64,000 bases of DNA from Chondrus crispus (taxonomy: Eukaryota > Rhodophyta > Florideophyceae > Gigartinales > Gigartinaceae), in contig NW_005178851.1 in the NCBI RefSeq assembly GCF_000350225.1, positions 124,001-188,000 of the forward strand, in the 5' to 3' direction. This document shows, in pieces, positions 10,167 to 22,156 of this stretch. The position numbers and the translations under genes are program-made. How positions within the stretch are numbered: the stretch's first letter is position 1; each line of letters begins with the position of its first letter. The notes below the pieces were generated by a model. That model saw only the letters and a list, made by a program, of their open reading frames with translations, made no database searches and was not told the DNA's origin.

Positions 10167-13100
10167 CCTCAACCGCTCCTTCGCGGATTAACCCCAGCCT
10201 GCACAAACAGACTAAAACGGGGAGCGAAGGAGGTCGGCGGACCCTATCGGAGGGTCACAGCCTGCGACGCGTTCAAGTCAAGTCGTCTTGACTTCTCGGA
10301 CGTCAAGGACGCGAGACAGAAGAACAGGACAGTACGAACTGCCTGAAAAAAAATGTTGAGCCCTCGTAATGACCGACATTACGAGGATCGCAAAACTCCG
10401 TTCGGATCGGAAAAGTCGGACGACCCCCCCCCCGAACAGGATTGCCGGACGATCCGTTAAGTCCAGCAACCACGGCGAGGAGGGGCGCCCGACGAACGAG
10501 ACGATCAGCGGTGGGATCACGAGAGCCCTCGGTGGGCGGAGCTAACGACAAGAATGCCCGTCGCTTGTGTCTCGGAATATCCGAGAAGGTGGAGGCTCAC
10601 GGCGAGCCATCAATCAGCATCAGGGTTAGACAGCCTGGCAGAAGACCTGATCACGGTCCTTTTGGTTTGGGTTGGGTGCGAGAAGACGCGCGAAACGCGC
10701 AGGCAGACGCGCAGGCGAGGGGAGCGGCGTCAGGAGAACGCGCGCTAGGGCCGTTCAATAAGAGCGGGGAAGCGAGAGCAACTCAGTCGGAGGGGCACCA
10801 ATATATGCGCACGGACGCGAGACACTTCAAAACCGCCGCCGAGACATGCCCCGTAATAAGGAAAATTACGGGGGACGAGAAAGTTACACGTGAGCGGCGC
10901 CGGAGGTGCGCGCCATGCGCCAACACCGCTTGCGTCATCACCAAATCACCCCGCCACGATCCCCCGAAAATAACGGAAAATCAACGGTGGCAATTACACC
11001 AGCACGTGCATGGCGCACGGGGGTACTGTACCCCATACGAAAAGCTAGGAGAAGGCGGACGGCGCTGAGCTAGGGTACAACGGTACCGGGCAGAAAGTAC
11101 ACACGTCCACCCCCACACCGAAGGGGAGGAAGGTGCGAAGTCGACAACGGACGCTTCGCAATCCCGGCCCCGGCACCCCCAAGCCGCCCGATTGGCTTTC
11201 CCTCCTAGGCCCCTCCTCACGCGGACCGCGGCGCACCGGTGGTGCGCGTGGCCCGAGCCGCCCTCCAGCGAGCGACGACGCGCGGGTTGGCCACCGCTGA
11301 GGAGGGGAAGAACGCAGCCACCCCCGCGCTTTCGAGCCCTCGCTACCGGAACCGAGGGGCGCGGGAGGGGCGAGAAGACGCTCCCACCTACATCGCTGAC
11401 ATCTCCACTGCGCCGTACGGATCCCCCCTCGATTTACACCGAATACAGGAAGCATACCGAGGTCGGCATAATGAGCCGAGAACGGAAACCCGAAGACGAC
11501 CAAGCTTGCCCCACCGAAGCGACTGTCCCCCTGACATGCGGGACCACGCCACCGACCGCACTCCGCATGACGCGTCGTACTCGCGGCGCAGGGGTGCGAC
11601 AACGGATAGGTCCGCCTCCGTGGTCGACCACGTCGAGCGCAGTACCCGCGTCAAGGGGCTGTCTGTACCTCGAAGCCCGCGGAGATCACGTACTCGACGG
11701 ACGTGGCATCGCTACAAGGGGCCCCGACGGGGGCCTTGCTGAAAGGGCACACGACGTCCCCTCGCGGCACGACTGGCAAGAGGATCTCGTCACCTACGCC
11801 TTTTGCGGAAAGGCCCCCAACCGTCGCGAGGGCGTACCCCGCACTGGAGTGAGTGACTGTCGAAATAAGGGGGTTGGATAAGCCATCCCCGAGATAGGGT
11901 ACCGAGAGAGAGACGGCCTCAGAGAAAGATTGAGACGCCTCACGAGGGGTAGCGGACGAAGACAGAAAAGGGAATATGGCTCCGTCTACGCAAGTGAATT
12001 GGAACCCGAAATCGTTCCAGCGCCGTCCGCCAGAACACTGTCGCTCGTGTCGCGGAAGCGCAACCATGCCGCTTCGAGCATACCGAGGCGCGCCAATTAA
12101 GAAAGCACGCAGCTCGGTCGCGTCCCGCCGTCGACGACGAGGAGCGACAAGTCTGATACGCTATGAGAGGCGGCACCCGCCACGGATGCCGAGACGAGCG
12201 GCCGTGAGTGCGTCCGCATAACGATAACCACCCCTTCTCCTGTTAGTAGAGGGGGTGGCGCAGACCGGGGCAAGGCAATTCGGCAGGGGAAGAAGGGGCA
12301 AACACGCGACCCCACAAGTGCTTCGTAGCCGAAGAATCAGAAAAAAAGAGAGAGACGGACCTCCGTAGGTCCAGCCCCAATCCCCTCCGCGAAAGTTTTG
12401 ACCTTTGCAGAACGAAATGACCACCGACCGCCTACTGTCAAGGACCCCCGGGGTCCGTACACGTTAACGCAAGCGACAGTTCAGGGCTAGAAACCGACGA
12501 ACGACCACCCTGAGGGGGACACGATGAGAGCCGACCTCGAGGAAGGACCGAAATTCGGGACAACAGAGGAACAACCGTTGTTCGAAAAGTATGTGCCCAT
12601 GTTTCGACCGGATGGGATGGTCTATGAAGGGTTCACCGAGTTCGCCAGCTACGGTGACTTTGCACCATACACCCTCTGAGGGTACGTGGTCGTGAGGAAG
12701 AATGCTCGGGCGAATACGCGTTTTGAGAAGGACGCGAGGGAAGAGGAGGCCTGACGTCAACATTAGAAACCGCGTGGAACAAGGGCATGTGATGGAGAGG
12801 TCGCCCTCTATACTCCCCCAAGAATCTGGTCGTCAAGAGCGCGGCTCGAATGGGGCTCAAGGGGAGAGATTGACAAGGAACGGATCGCGAAAGTGTGCGG
12901 AGATCGCAGATACCATGAGCTCGGACGGCGGAGCTGTTCGAGAGAGATATGGACGAGCTTGCTCGTGAAAGTAATTGCGCATTGTGAAGCCCTTACAGCA
13001 TCGAACGCTGCATCCACTCCAGAGGGAATGTCACGGCCGTGACCTGAAGATGGAGAGCTATGTCACGGCGCTTCAGCGGAAAGACATTTCGAGGACTTTT

Positions 13101-13367
13101 GTTGTACACTTCGGTGTGTGGTTCCGACGCAGTCTCTTTTGGTACGTCTGTCGGAGGGACGTTACATGAGGAGGATGCGACGTACAGAGAGCTTGCGCGT
13201 ATCACTGGGGCGATGGCAGAGCTATAGAAGAAGCAGAGGATTGTTGGGGGCGCACGAAACGTGTCGCCGGAGGCTGAAGGGCAATACAAACCGCAAATTG
13301 ACGGACAAGGACAGGACGGGGATAAGTCCCAACTCGACGAGGGCCTGTCTGTGAGCGGGGAGTGGGA
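10158..13367. other. 3' region of element A without a supported gene
   Basis: Sense-strand frames exist (the longest is 10442-11068), but the resemblance to element C is at the DNA level and does not keep one frame. A block at about 10740-11040 is shared with C at about 53755-54060, including GTTACACGTGAGCGG and a run around CATCACCAAATCACC. A hairpin CCACCCC/GGGGGTGG lies near 12230-12257. Nothing else is recognised. Confidence 0.5.
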
Positions 13368-16165
13368 CTACCGACGTGTTTGAGGGTTATCACGAGAAGA
13401 CTTCGAAACGTTAAGGAAAGACTCGGATTTATTTACGGGGGTCGTGACTACTGTCGCGATCGCTAGCGACTGGCGTGGCGGAAGCAAACGGACGCTTAAG
13501 GGACTAACGAGAGGCGGATTAACGGAGGCGTGCCTAGGGATCGTCGGTGTACCCGAGAGCTCAACAATTCGGATCGTTGGAAGGTTCCGACGACCCTGTA
13601 GCACGCGCCCTCGGTGGGCAATAGCTTGGATGACACGGCAATTCGGCCTCCGTTTCATGAAGCGGAGGAAGCGTGGCCTCCCCGACGGGATCCCAACCCC
13701 GGGGCGCATCAGCAGAGATCGCGGGTCCGTCGGTCGTCGAGAGGCCGTACCCGCGATTCTCATAAGGATCTCGGAGACCCTTCTGCGGCGCGGACGTAGC
13801 GCGCCCCAGGGGCCCGACACGAGCGGCTCTGAGAGCGTCACGCTCCCCGCGATATCGATCGCGGTCGGCAACGGCGCGCTGGAGATCGCTCGCGCGACGA
13901 GAGGAGGCCCTACGTAAAGCCTCAAGTTCGCCCTGAGCGCCGCGGAGCTGGGCCGCGAGGGAGTCGCGCTCCGCAGCGAAGGATTGGCGCTCCGCCCGAG
14001 GCGACGCGCCTCGCTGCTACGCTCAAGATACCAGTTCGTCAGGGTCGGCAGTAGGCCCTCTATGCTCCAAGTCCGATCAATTAGGTTCCCCAGGGCGCGG
14101 GACAACCTGGGGATTGCGGTGATCTCTCGGCGAGTTAAATCGAGACGGAGCGCGTGGACTCGCGGGGCACCAGGGTACCCAACGGAACCAAGGGAGGGGA
14201 GCGGAGGTAACGTAGACTCCGCCACCGTGCGGGGACCGATATCGGGAAGGCCCCGTACCACGTTCGTCACAGCCGACGCGACGGCTGGGGACTCCCCGTC
14301 GAGGTCGCGATACCCCTTCCGTCGTGCCTCTCGCGCGGTAGAACCCACACCCCCTTTGCTCCGAGAGGGGACCGCCAGGAGGGGATTCGGAAGTGCCACG
14401 AAGGCATCTCCTTGACAATCATAAGCCAGAAAGGAACTCCGGGTCCCTGTCGTGTAGTCGGTCCACGGTCGCCTGTTACGTTCGGGCACCGCGACGGCGC
14501 GGTGCATCAAGTCGAGGACCGAGGTGTAGGACCATGGGACATTCGGGGAACCGCGCTCCAAGGGGTGCAGGGTCACGTCGGGCAGAGGCGGCGCGACCCG
14601 ACCCAGGAAGGACAGCACACCGACGGGATGTACGAAGGCGCGTCCATGTACCGAAACCTCGCTCATGAAGCGTTACAGGTGGACCACGCCCATTCGCACT
14701 CGTAATTGTAGACAAGTTCCTCATACGCCGGGTGCCTCGAGTCAGCACACGCGAAGCCGAAATGCTTCAATGCGTAGGGGAGTAACGGATGCACTCCCAA
14801 CGAAGGGAGTGCCTCCCCTACGCCCGCCGGGAGCTCCGGAAAATCGCTTCGCGATAGGCCCGGAGAGAAGGCAGCGGATGGGAAGACACGACCGTCGTCC
14901 TCATCGGCGTGGCGGTACGCTGACCAATCATTAGGAGCTAGGGCGATATGGTGGATGCGCATCAGAGCGCAAGCGGACTTCTGCAGAGCCGCACGAACCC
15001 TTGAGTAGGCACGAGCATGGGGGCTGACGTACAGCCCCGCTACCTCTGAAAGGATAAAAGGACGGGGAGCTCGGGGGTCCCGGTGGAAGAGGTACGTCGA
15101 CATTCGATCGACGTATTCGACCTCTTCCACAATATAGGCAAACGTCCTATCACTGGGTATCTCGTCCGGAATTTGGTAGGGAGCACCGTCCCCCTCGGAC
15201 AACAGACGACCCAAGGCAAGGGACGCCTCCGCTGCCAGGCCACCTTCGTAAATGGTGCGGATCCGGAGCAGATCGGGGCGCAGGTAAGCCCTCGTCAGAA
15301 GTTCGCCGACGGTCACGCCCGACCGAGCGTGACGGCGCTACGCGTAGTTTAGGCGGCTGAGCGGTAACGGAACCGACCGCTCCAGGGGCACCCCCAGCCA
15401 CTGCGTAGAGGTGTCGGCCACCTCTTCCTCCGTGACCCTGCCAAGCCGGGACGCTGTCGTCGGAGCACCAGGGCGCCGGCAACTACCGGAAGCTCCATAT
15501 GAGCCCTCTGCGGGCTGATACGTGCCCTCGCACGACCATGCCACGAGCTCCCCGCCGGCGGAACCACCGCCGACACCGACACGCGCAGGCCGAGAGGGCA
15601 TCGGACCCACTGCCACCAAGGACGATGGCGCGCTGGGCGGCAAGGCGGCGAGCGACGGAAGACTTGGCTCTTCGGGCACTGTAGGGACCCGGGGCCCTCG
15701 GGCCTTCCGGAACGGACAGGGAGGCCACCACGGCGTCGGAGCGGCAGCGTTGACGACGGTAGGAGGTAGTCGTGATGCCCCCGCCTCCTCGACGGAGACG
15801 GGGTCATCAAGGGTCGGGGCACAGACGACCGGTGCGTCCGATCCACTGCCAGGCGACGACCGCGGAAGCGAGGGGCTGTCCCGAGGGGTAGCCCGGGGCG
15901 ACATAGTGAGGACGAAAGGGCGCGAGCCGATTAGGCAGACGAGAGAGTAGGGGGGCTCGTGGAGAAGGAGAAAGAACGCCGCTTGCCGGGTCGGAGGGAG
16001 AAGAACGGACTCCCCCGGAGGGAGTAGCGGGGTAATGCCGACGGCGAGCCCCAAAGGCACGCGCACAACCGCACGGCGGCAAGGAGCCGATGCCGAAGAG
16101 GGGGAGACGAGATCCCCGGTTGACAGGAAGGGGGTCGAGAGGTCAGCACGCGCGCAGAGGAGCAC
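13368..16165 (-). pseudogene. Antisense reading-frame region of element A
   Basis: A region read opposite to gag-pol, starting near the right LTR. It matches the antisense proteins of B and C: VSPHARAYSRVRAALQKSAC, LMRIHHIALAPNDWSAYR, GVHPLLPYALKHFGFACA, the WTDYTTGTRSSF region and KGGVGS followed by YRDLDGESP. The end has a likely coiled coil (WYLERSSEARRLG). It is broken in about three places. No signal peptide, transmembrane segment or known enzyme motif is seen. The function is unknown. Confidence 0.6.
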
Positions 16166-16273
16166 GAGACAGGACCCCGGGGATACCGACCAGAGAGCGG
16201 AGCCGTGAGAAGGAGCGAAAGGGGCCGTATCGAGTACGCAGTTAGACGTGGCTCACGCTCTACAAGCACCCGT

Positions 16274-16302
16274 GGACGCGGACGTCCCCGCTTAACGGGG
16301 GG
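16274..16302 (+). other. Terminal hairpin and polypurine tract, element A
   Basis: GGACG, loop CGGA, CGTCC (16274-16287), then CTTAA and AACGGGGGG, lie just before the right LTR. The stem differs from the pol-end copy (GAACG/CGTTC) by a compensated pair. The G-run is the expected plus-strand primer tract. Confidence 0.65.
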
Positions 16303-16305
16303 CCG

Positions 16306-16964
16306 TGTAGTATAACCCCCCCTGGGGCTTTATTTTAGATTAGATCAACTCAGAATCGGATCGGTTACTGTAGAGCTCGATGCTCTACAGTACCACCACG
16401 TGTACCCCCGAGTACAGGGGGCGCACGTGTACGCGCGGGACCGAAGAACGCACACACACGTGTACTGTCAGCCCCGATGGCTGACAGTATTACGGTGTCG
16501 ACCGACCGCTACAGTACGTCGCTACAGTACATCGGTACTGTACTACTATGATAGGTTATTATGTACATTAAATATAGGGCGGACCGGCGGCGGTGGAGGA
16601 GGACAAGCACGGACTTGTCACCCACCGACCGTCAAGGTCCGACTTCCCGCTTATTCTAAGGCAGCGCTCGCTAACTACCTTAGAGCGGCACCGAGCGTGG
16701 GTTGAGGACGCGCGCGGTACGCCCACGAGTCGGCTTCGCCTCCGCCCGTCGGTACTGGATCGTTACCCAGTACCGCGCCGGGGCGTCGAGGCGTCGAACC
16801 GCTCGCGCGTACCGGCGTCCTCCCCGTTCCCGCTCTACCATGCTACCCGGGCCCGCTGCCCGGTAACGTTAGCTGGTGTCGTGCTTCACCCCCGTCTTCC
16901 CGATCGGACGGGGTCTCGGTCGAACTGTGCATACACCCCTATCGCTGGGGGTGTTTATGCTACA
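16306..16964 (+). repeat. Right LTR of element A, inserted in B
   Basis: Starts TGTAGTATAAC and ends GCTACA. It keeps the hairpin series and TATA-like box of the left LTR, but U3 differs in many places. The next bases, CTCGCGAACGACC, continue the pol sequence of element B, and CTCGC (16965-16969) is the expected 5-bp target copy. Confidence 0.85.
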
Positions 16965-17327
16965 CTCGCGAACGACCGCCAAACCATCACGATCGATCGT
17001 GATGGGGTCACTGAGCGGGTCTCCGCAGATCGCTGCGTGTACGCGCCACCGCCGACGGACGCGCCACGGGGGAGCACAACAACTCCAGCTGACCTTGCCG
17101 AAAAGGTCAGAGAGAGAACACAGTACGCTGTCGAGCGACTACTGAAGCACCGAGATATGGAAGACGGAACTATCGAGTTCCTCATCAAGTGGGCGGATTA
17201 CAACACGCCCATCGGGACTGCGCGGACTCACGTCCAGGAGGAGTTGGTGTCTCGTTACGCCCAACGCCTCCGGAGACGCACCGGCATGGACCTCAACTCA
17301 AACGTGAACGCGGACGTTCACGCTTGA
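16965..17327 (+). pseudogene. pol: Pol C-terminus of element B (chromodomain)
   Basis: This starts in the GPY-side segment (ANDRQTITIDRDGVTERVSA) and runs through the chromodomain (FLIKWADYNTPIGTAR, RYAQRLRRRTG) to the usual VNADVHA ending. It is joined directly to the LTR of A, which shows the insertion. The hairpin GTGAACG/CGTTCAC (17304-17321) and a polypurine tract (17326-17335) close it, as in A. Confidence 0.8.
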
Positions 17328-18977
17328 GGAGGGGGCCCTCAACCGCTCCTTCGCGGATTAAAATGTCAGGCTGCACGAGCAGACCGGAAAGAGAGGCGTG
17401 GAAGGACAGCTGCTATCATCGGAGGGTCACGCGATCGGACGACGCCCGACGTCAAGACGTATTGACGGACAGAGCCAGTGCCAGAGGGCGCGACGACGCC
17501 GGCACGCAACCACAAGCGCTCGCGCTCTGTCACGATTAATCTCGACTCGCCCGCGGTTAGAGACAAGGGGTAGCATACGAAAGCAGAGCTGTCCCGAGGA
17601 GATCCCAGCTCTTACGAGAACCCAAGAAGACGTCGAGACGTATCGGAACCCGAAATACAGGACAGGGATCGCCACCGCCGACGGCAAGAGGCAGAGAAGA
17701 GAGGGCAGTACGTGCGGCCTTACGCAAGTCGACCCTCGAACCGACGAGGAGAACGAAAACGGAAACGGCCCTCTGAGCCATAAGGAAGGCGACCCCCTCA
17801 TATCGATAAGGGGCACACGGCTCGCTGCACAGACGCGAACAGACAGATCTCCAAGGAGGAGCGATCTCGCCCGAAGCCCCTAGGAGGCACGAGAGCCAGG
17901 GGAGATGGCACAAAGGAAAGACAAGGATGTATTCACAACCTCCGTGACGATTGAATACGGGGACGAACCCCGACGAGCGAGTATTACGTCGTCACAACCC
18001 CTCTACAGGTGGGAGACGCGAGCGGATCGCGAAGTCTGCGTCTACGCACAAGGACACTCCCGTCAGGAAGAGCGAAACACCCTCCCTTTTCAACTACTAG
18101 TCATTATCGACAACCGCCTCGCTTCCCTGTGGTGACGGGGGCCCCTTCCGCTACAGCGAAGACTTCCGCCTTCCGCCTCCGATCTCGAACGAGAGCACGG
18201 CGGCGGACGGGATCGACGCATAAAAAAAGGGAAGTCGGTGAAGGAAGGGGTGAGTAAGGAAGACGGAGCGCGAGGAGCGCCGGAAAAGTCCTCGGGGAGC
18301 GCCGCGGGCCGAGCTTGCGAGGCCCAGGCGCTTCCACGCAGACTTCATTTGCTTAAAATTTGGAATCTAAAATTTTGTCAAAATTTTCAGCAAGGTCGAT
18401 GTCGTACGACACCCCTCGCCGGTCTGTGATCAGTGCCCACTGATCAGACCCACTGATCACAGTGGGGCTGCGGGCGCCCCGGATTCTTCACGGGACGACA
18501 GGAATGACAGGCAACCGCGCTGCCCACGACCCACGAGCGCTCTTACTTCGCTCCCGCCTCCAAGAAGACTAGACGCTTCGGGGCAGGACGTGTGGCGCTC
18601 TCGTTAACGACGGCGAGGGGCAGGTACACATAAGTCAGGGCGGCGAGGGGCAGTACCGACCGCCCCGCGCTAACGCTCCCTTCCCCTGACGTCATGCTCG
18701 CAAGGGCGAGGCAGTGGTGGTCTTCCGTGATCCCTGACCCGGACTACACCATGGCTGCGGAACGCTTAGTCGTCGCGCACGCAGCCACGCGCGGGCAGCG
18801 AGCACCACCAGCTCTGGGTGGCATGCTGTGTTGGGAGGCCGCGAGTCGGTACGAGGAAAAAAAATTGAAGGAAGAGTAGGACAGTACCCGCCGCACCGAG
18901 CGGACGGGGAAGAAGGCAACAAAGGCAAACATCTTTACGAATAGCACACGACGTCTCTGTTGATGACCCGGACCGCC
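17328..18977. other. 3' region of element B, no gene seen
   Basis: No supported coding sequence. It begins like the regions after pol in A and C (GAGGGGGCCCTC, then an ACCGCTCC run). About 18345-18480 looks like a small insertion (described separately). Confidence 0.45.
18345..18480. repeat. Possible small MITE or palindrome cluster
   Basis: An AT-rich stretch with AAAATTT repeats (18350-18390) is followed by the perfect palindrome TGTCGTACGACA, then by CTGTGATCAGTG facing CACTGATCAG and by CCACTGATCACAGTGG. The AAAATTTT run plus TGATCAGTGG core is the same combination as at 1-72. Two copies in one window suggest a dispersed DNA element. Confidence 0.35.
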
Positions 18978-21221
18978 TCAACGGCCGATATCGTGGCTAC
19001 GGTCCGTACAGCCATGGTCGAACGACCCCGGGGGACAATAACCGGGGTGACGCGGAACGTCGGCGTTCCGCGCCGGGCCCTCCGCGAGCTCCTCGATAGT
19101 GGGCATGGAGACCCTCTGATACAAGGGGCCTCTGCCAGCGGGGACCGCCGCTGCCCTCGAACCATACGGCACGAGGGAACCGGCCCCCGGAACGGCATAC
19201 GGATCGGGCCATCTGCGTGGCTGGCGGACAGCCTCTTGCGCAGTAGAGGCCTGAGCAGCCCGCAAGCCGTCTCACTCTTGACGGTACTCATCGCGGTCCG
19301 CTACGGCGCGTTCGTACGCGCTGGTTTGACGGTGAGAAGCATCCCGAGCCGACGCAAGTTCGCGTTGCAAACGCTGCACCGAAACGGACGCCGCGTCCAG
19401 CTCACCGCCGAGACGGCGAGCCTCGCTACTTCGCGTTAAGAACCAGCTCACCAGGGTCGAGAGGAGATCCCCCACGACCAAAGTCCCGTCCCTGGCGTGC
19501 CCCAATGCACGCGCGAGTTCGGGTACAGATGTGACGTCCTCCTTCGTCAGGGAGAGGTCTCGAACTGCCACTCCCGAAGTAACAGCGACCGCGAGGTCGT
19601 TCAGAGGCGGCACGGGGAGGACTGTTCTCGGCGCGACGGGCGGCACTGTTCGCTCGTCCGCCCCACGAGGGGGACTGGAATGAAACGGGTGTGCACCCGT
19701 CATGAGAGGGATCGGTGCTTCAGCATCTAGATCTCGATAACGCTTACCGCGGTTCCGCCTCGGCCCGGAACCGACGCCGCCACGCTTCCCCCCCGCCCCG
19801 GCCGATGCCGAGGACACTGCCGCACGAGACGCGAAGGCGTCCATTCTTGCGTCGTACACGAGGAAAGGGCTTCGTATGCCCGTCGCAAAGTCCGGCCAGT
19901 AGCGGTAGTGACGCTCACTCACCTCGGACGCTCGCGTCATCAGAGATACGACACCCTGGAGCGTCCAGGGTGCGGCCGCCAGATCTCGCTCGAGCGGATG
20001 GGGCGGGACAGGGGGGAAGTTGGACGTGAGGCGAGACAGGGACAGATACGACACCGTCTCGTTGGGCTGAACAAACACCTGATGGTGCCCGCCGACTTCG
20101 GCCATAAAGGCGCTACCAATCGACCATGCCCACTCTTTCTCACAGCTATCGAGCAGGAGGGAGCGAGCGGAATGGCTCGGGTCCACGGCGGCATATCCGA
20201 AATGCTTCAGTACGAACGGAAGCAGGGGTTGTATCCCAAGCGAAGGGAACGTCTCGTGAACCGTCCTCGGGAGCGCGGGGAAGTCACCGGGGGAAAGCCC
20301 CTGCTCGAAGGTGGAAGACGCGAAGACGCGACCGTCCTCTTCAAACGATCCCCTGCAGGCCGCCCAGTCCCGATGAGCCACGGCGATTCCGTGGAGTCGC
20401 ATCAGGGTGGCGGCCGATTTCTGCAGCGCGACCAGGGGCTTCGTGTACGCGTACGGGCGCGGATACACGTAGAGCCCCGGGATCTCTGCCAGGACAAAGC
20501 GGTGCGGATGGTCCCGGGCGAACCCGGACAAGTAAGTCGCCATCCGGTCCACGTACAGTACCTCCTCCAGTCCGAAGGCAAAGGTTCGATCCCCACGTAT
20601 AGTGTCGGGAATCTGGTAAGCAACGCCGTCTCCTGCGGCAAGGAGATGGGCAGGAACCACTGCAGACTGGTCAGTGAGGCCGGCCTCGCTGATCTTGCGT
20701 ATGCGCAACAAGTCAGGGCGAAGATACGGGCTCGCCAGGACCTCCCCCACTGTCACGCCCACTCGAGCGTGGCGAGCCCACGGATGCTGAAGGTCGCTGA
20801 GCGGCAGCGGGGTGTAGCGCAGAAGAGGAACGCCGAACCAACTCGTGGTATTCGTGGGGCCCGACTCGTCCGCCCCCGTGGCGGGACCGAGGACCAAGGG
20901 GGCCACAGCTTGAACAGCGTCACTCGCAGCGGGTTCGAAGAGCCCTGCAGCGGCGACGGGACCAGCAGAGGGGCACGGAGCACGACCCCGGCCATCGGCA
21001 CGGTAGCTAGCCGTGCGACCAGGGACGCCCCCCAAGTCGTCGGACCGCGTGTTCTCCCTCGACGGCCGGGTCCTCTGGAAAGGCGAGGTTGTAGCGGGCG
21101 ACACGCCACCCGCGTCACCGAGACGCGGGGGCAGATGCGGCACGGGCCGCACGCCATCGGCTTCTTCGGCCGGCGCCGCATGAGCAAGCGCCGGCGGGGT
21201 GGATGGTGACGGAGCCGACAT
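18978..21221 (-). CDS. Antisense protein of element B, best-preserved copy
   Basis: An open frame of about 649 codons starts at the ATG at 21221, roughly 330 bases before the right LTR, and reads away from it. A proline-rich N-terminus comes first. The conserved core (about 150-370) carries DRTFAFGLEEVLYVDRMATY, PGLYVYPRPYAYTKPLVALQ, LMRLHGIAVAHRDWAA and PFVLKHFGYA. A second conserved block carries FATGIRSPFLVYDARMDAF and GKRGGVGS with RYRDLDAEAP. A coiled coil follows (SSEARRLGGELDAASVSVQR). A conserved tail motif PRHPGYCPPG lies near the low-coordinate end. About one break is present. I see no signal peptide, membrane span or enzyme motif. The function is unknown; it could be an RNA-binding or particle-associated accessory protein. 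Confidence 0.65.
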
Positions 21222-21548
21222 GTGAAAACGGTGTCAGTCGCGAGAGCACGTGGGAGATGATGGTTAGAGCGAGCAACACACGCCACGGAGAGAAGGGCGG
21301 AGCGCGCGATACGGCACGGAAGCCCGCGCTAGGGCAGACAAGGGAGCCGGAAGGCGGAAGCGCATGGCAGCACGGAAGAGCTCGACGAGTAGGGGCCCGG
21401 ATACGCCGCAACAGGGGCAGACGAAATCAGGCGCGAAGACAGGAGGGTATAATTGGAAATATCGCCAGGGGTGGACGACGGACAGAGACACACGAGGTTT
21501 TCTTTAAGCACACGTGCCTGCGGACGGTCACGCTTGACGGGGAGGCCG

Positions 21549-22156
21549 TGTGGTATAACGGCAAACTAGATTTTGATGTAGATTGGATCCCGCACTGTAG
21601 AGCCGGAGCTCTACAGTACGGACCCACACGTGTGCGCGACACGTACGTGTACTGTCAGCCCGATGCCTGACAGCGCTACAGTGCAGGCTGACCCGCACTA
21701 CAGTAGCGCCCTACAGTACATCGGTACTGTAGTGTTATGATAGAATACTTTGTACATTAAATACGCGAGCGACCGACGACGGAGGAAAAGGACAAGCACG
21801 AGCTTGTCCACCACTCTCCGTCTAGGTCAGCTCTGCCGCTTACTCTACTAGAACGACCAGCCTACTCTAGTCCGTTCTAGGCAAGGGACCGCGCGGGCAA
21901 GGACGCGCCAGCACGCGAGCGAGGCCAGATCCGCCTCCGCCCGTCCGTACTGGATCGTCTACCAGTACCGCACCGGGGCGTCGAGGCGTAGATCCGCTCG
22001 GGCGTGCGCGCGTCAGACCCGACCGCGCTCTACAGCACTGCTACCAGGGCCCGCGCCCGGTCCCGTGTGTGAGTGGTGCTTCATCCCGCTCTCGGCGATC
22101 CGAGGTCTATAGGACTGGCCGCATACACCCCTCTCCGCGGGGGTGTGTATGCTACA
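21549..22156 (+). repeat. Right LTR of element B
   Basis: Starts TGTGGTATAAC and ends GCTACA, 608 bp. It carries the same hairpins as A with altered stems, for example GACAAGC/GCTTGTC and CTAGAACG/CGTTCTAG. It is followed by TTCCG and the C-terminal end of the tnp2-like pseudogene. Confidence 0.85.

Larger units (their letters stand above)
2104..16964 (+). mobile_element. Gypsy element A (chromovirus with antisense gene)
   Basis: A Ty3/gypsy element: left LTR 2104-2786, primer binding site, gag, pol ending in a chromodomain, a long 3' region, an antisense reading frame, and right LTR 16306-16964. It is broken in about three to six places overall, although gag is open throughout. The two LTRs are unexpectedly different from each other, much more so in U3 than in the rest. 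The right LTR is followed by CTCGC, matching an insertion into the pol of element B, but the left LTR is preceded by CATAT. The copy is therefore probably a recombinant of two insertions (inference). Confidence 0.8.
16965..22156 (+). mobile_element. Gypsy element B, 3' part only
   Basis: A chromovirus of the same family as A and C. Present are the end of pol with GPY-side sequence and chromodomain, a 3' region, an antisense frame and the right LTR (21549-22156). Its 5' part is absent, because sequence left of A is unrelated. Its right LTR abuts the tnp2-like transposase pseudogene, so B inserted into that transposon. It is broken; within what is present there are about one or two breaks. Confidence 0.8.

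Noticed and set aside
10442-11068. Sense-strand gene after pol in element A
   Set aside because: The similar block in element C does not keep the same frame, and there are no recognisable motifs.
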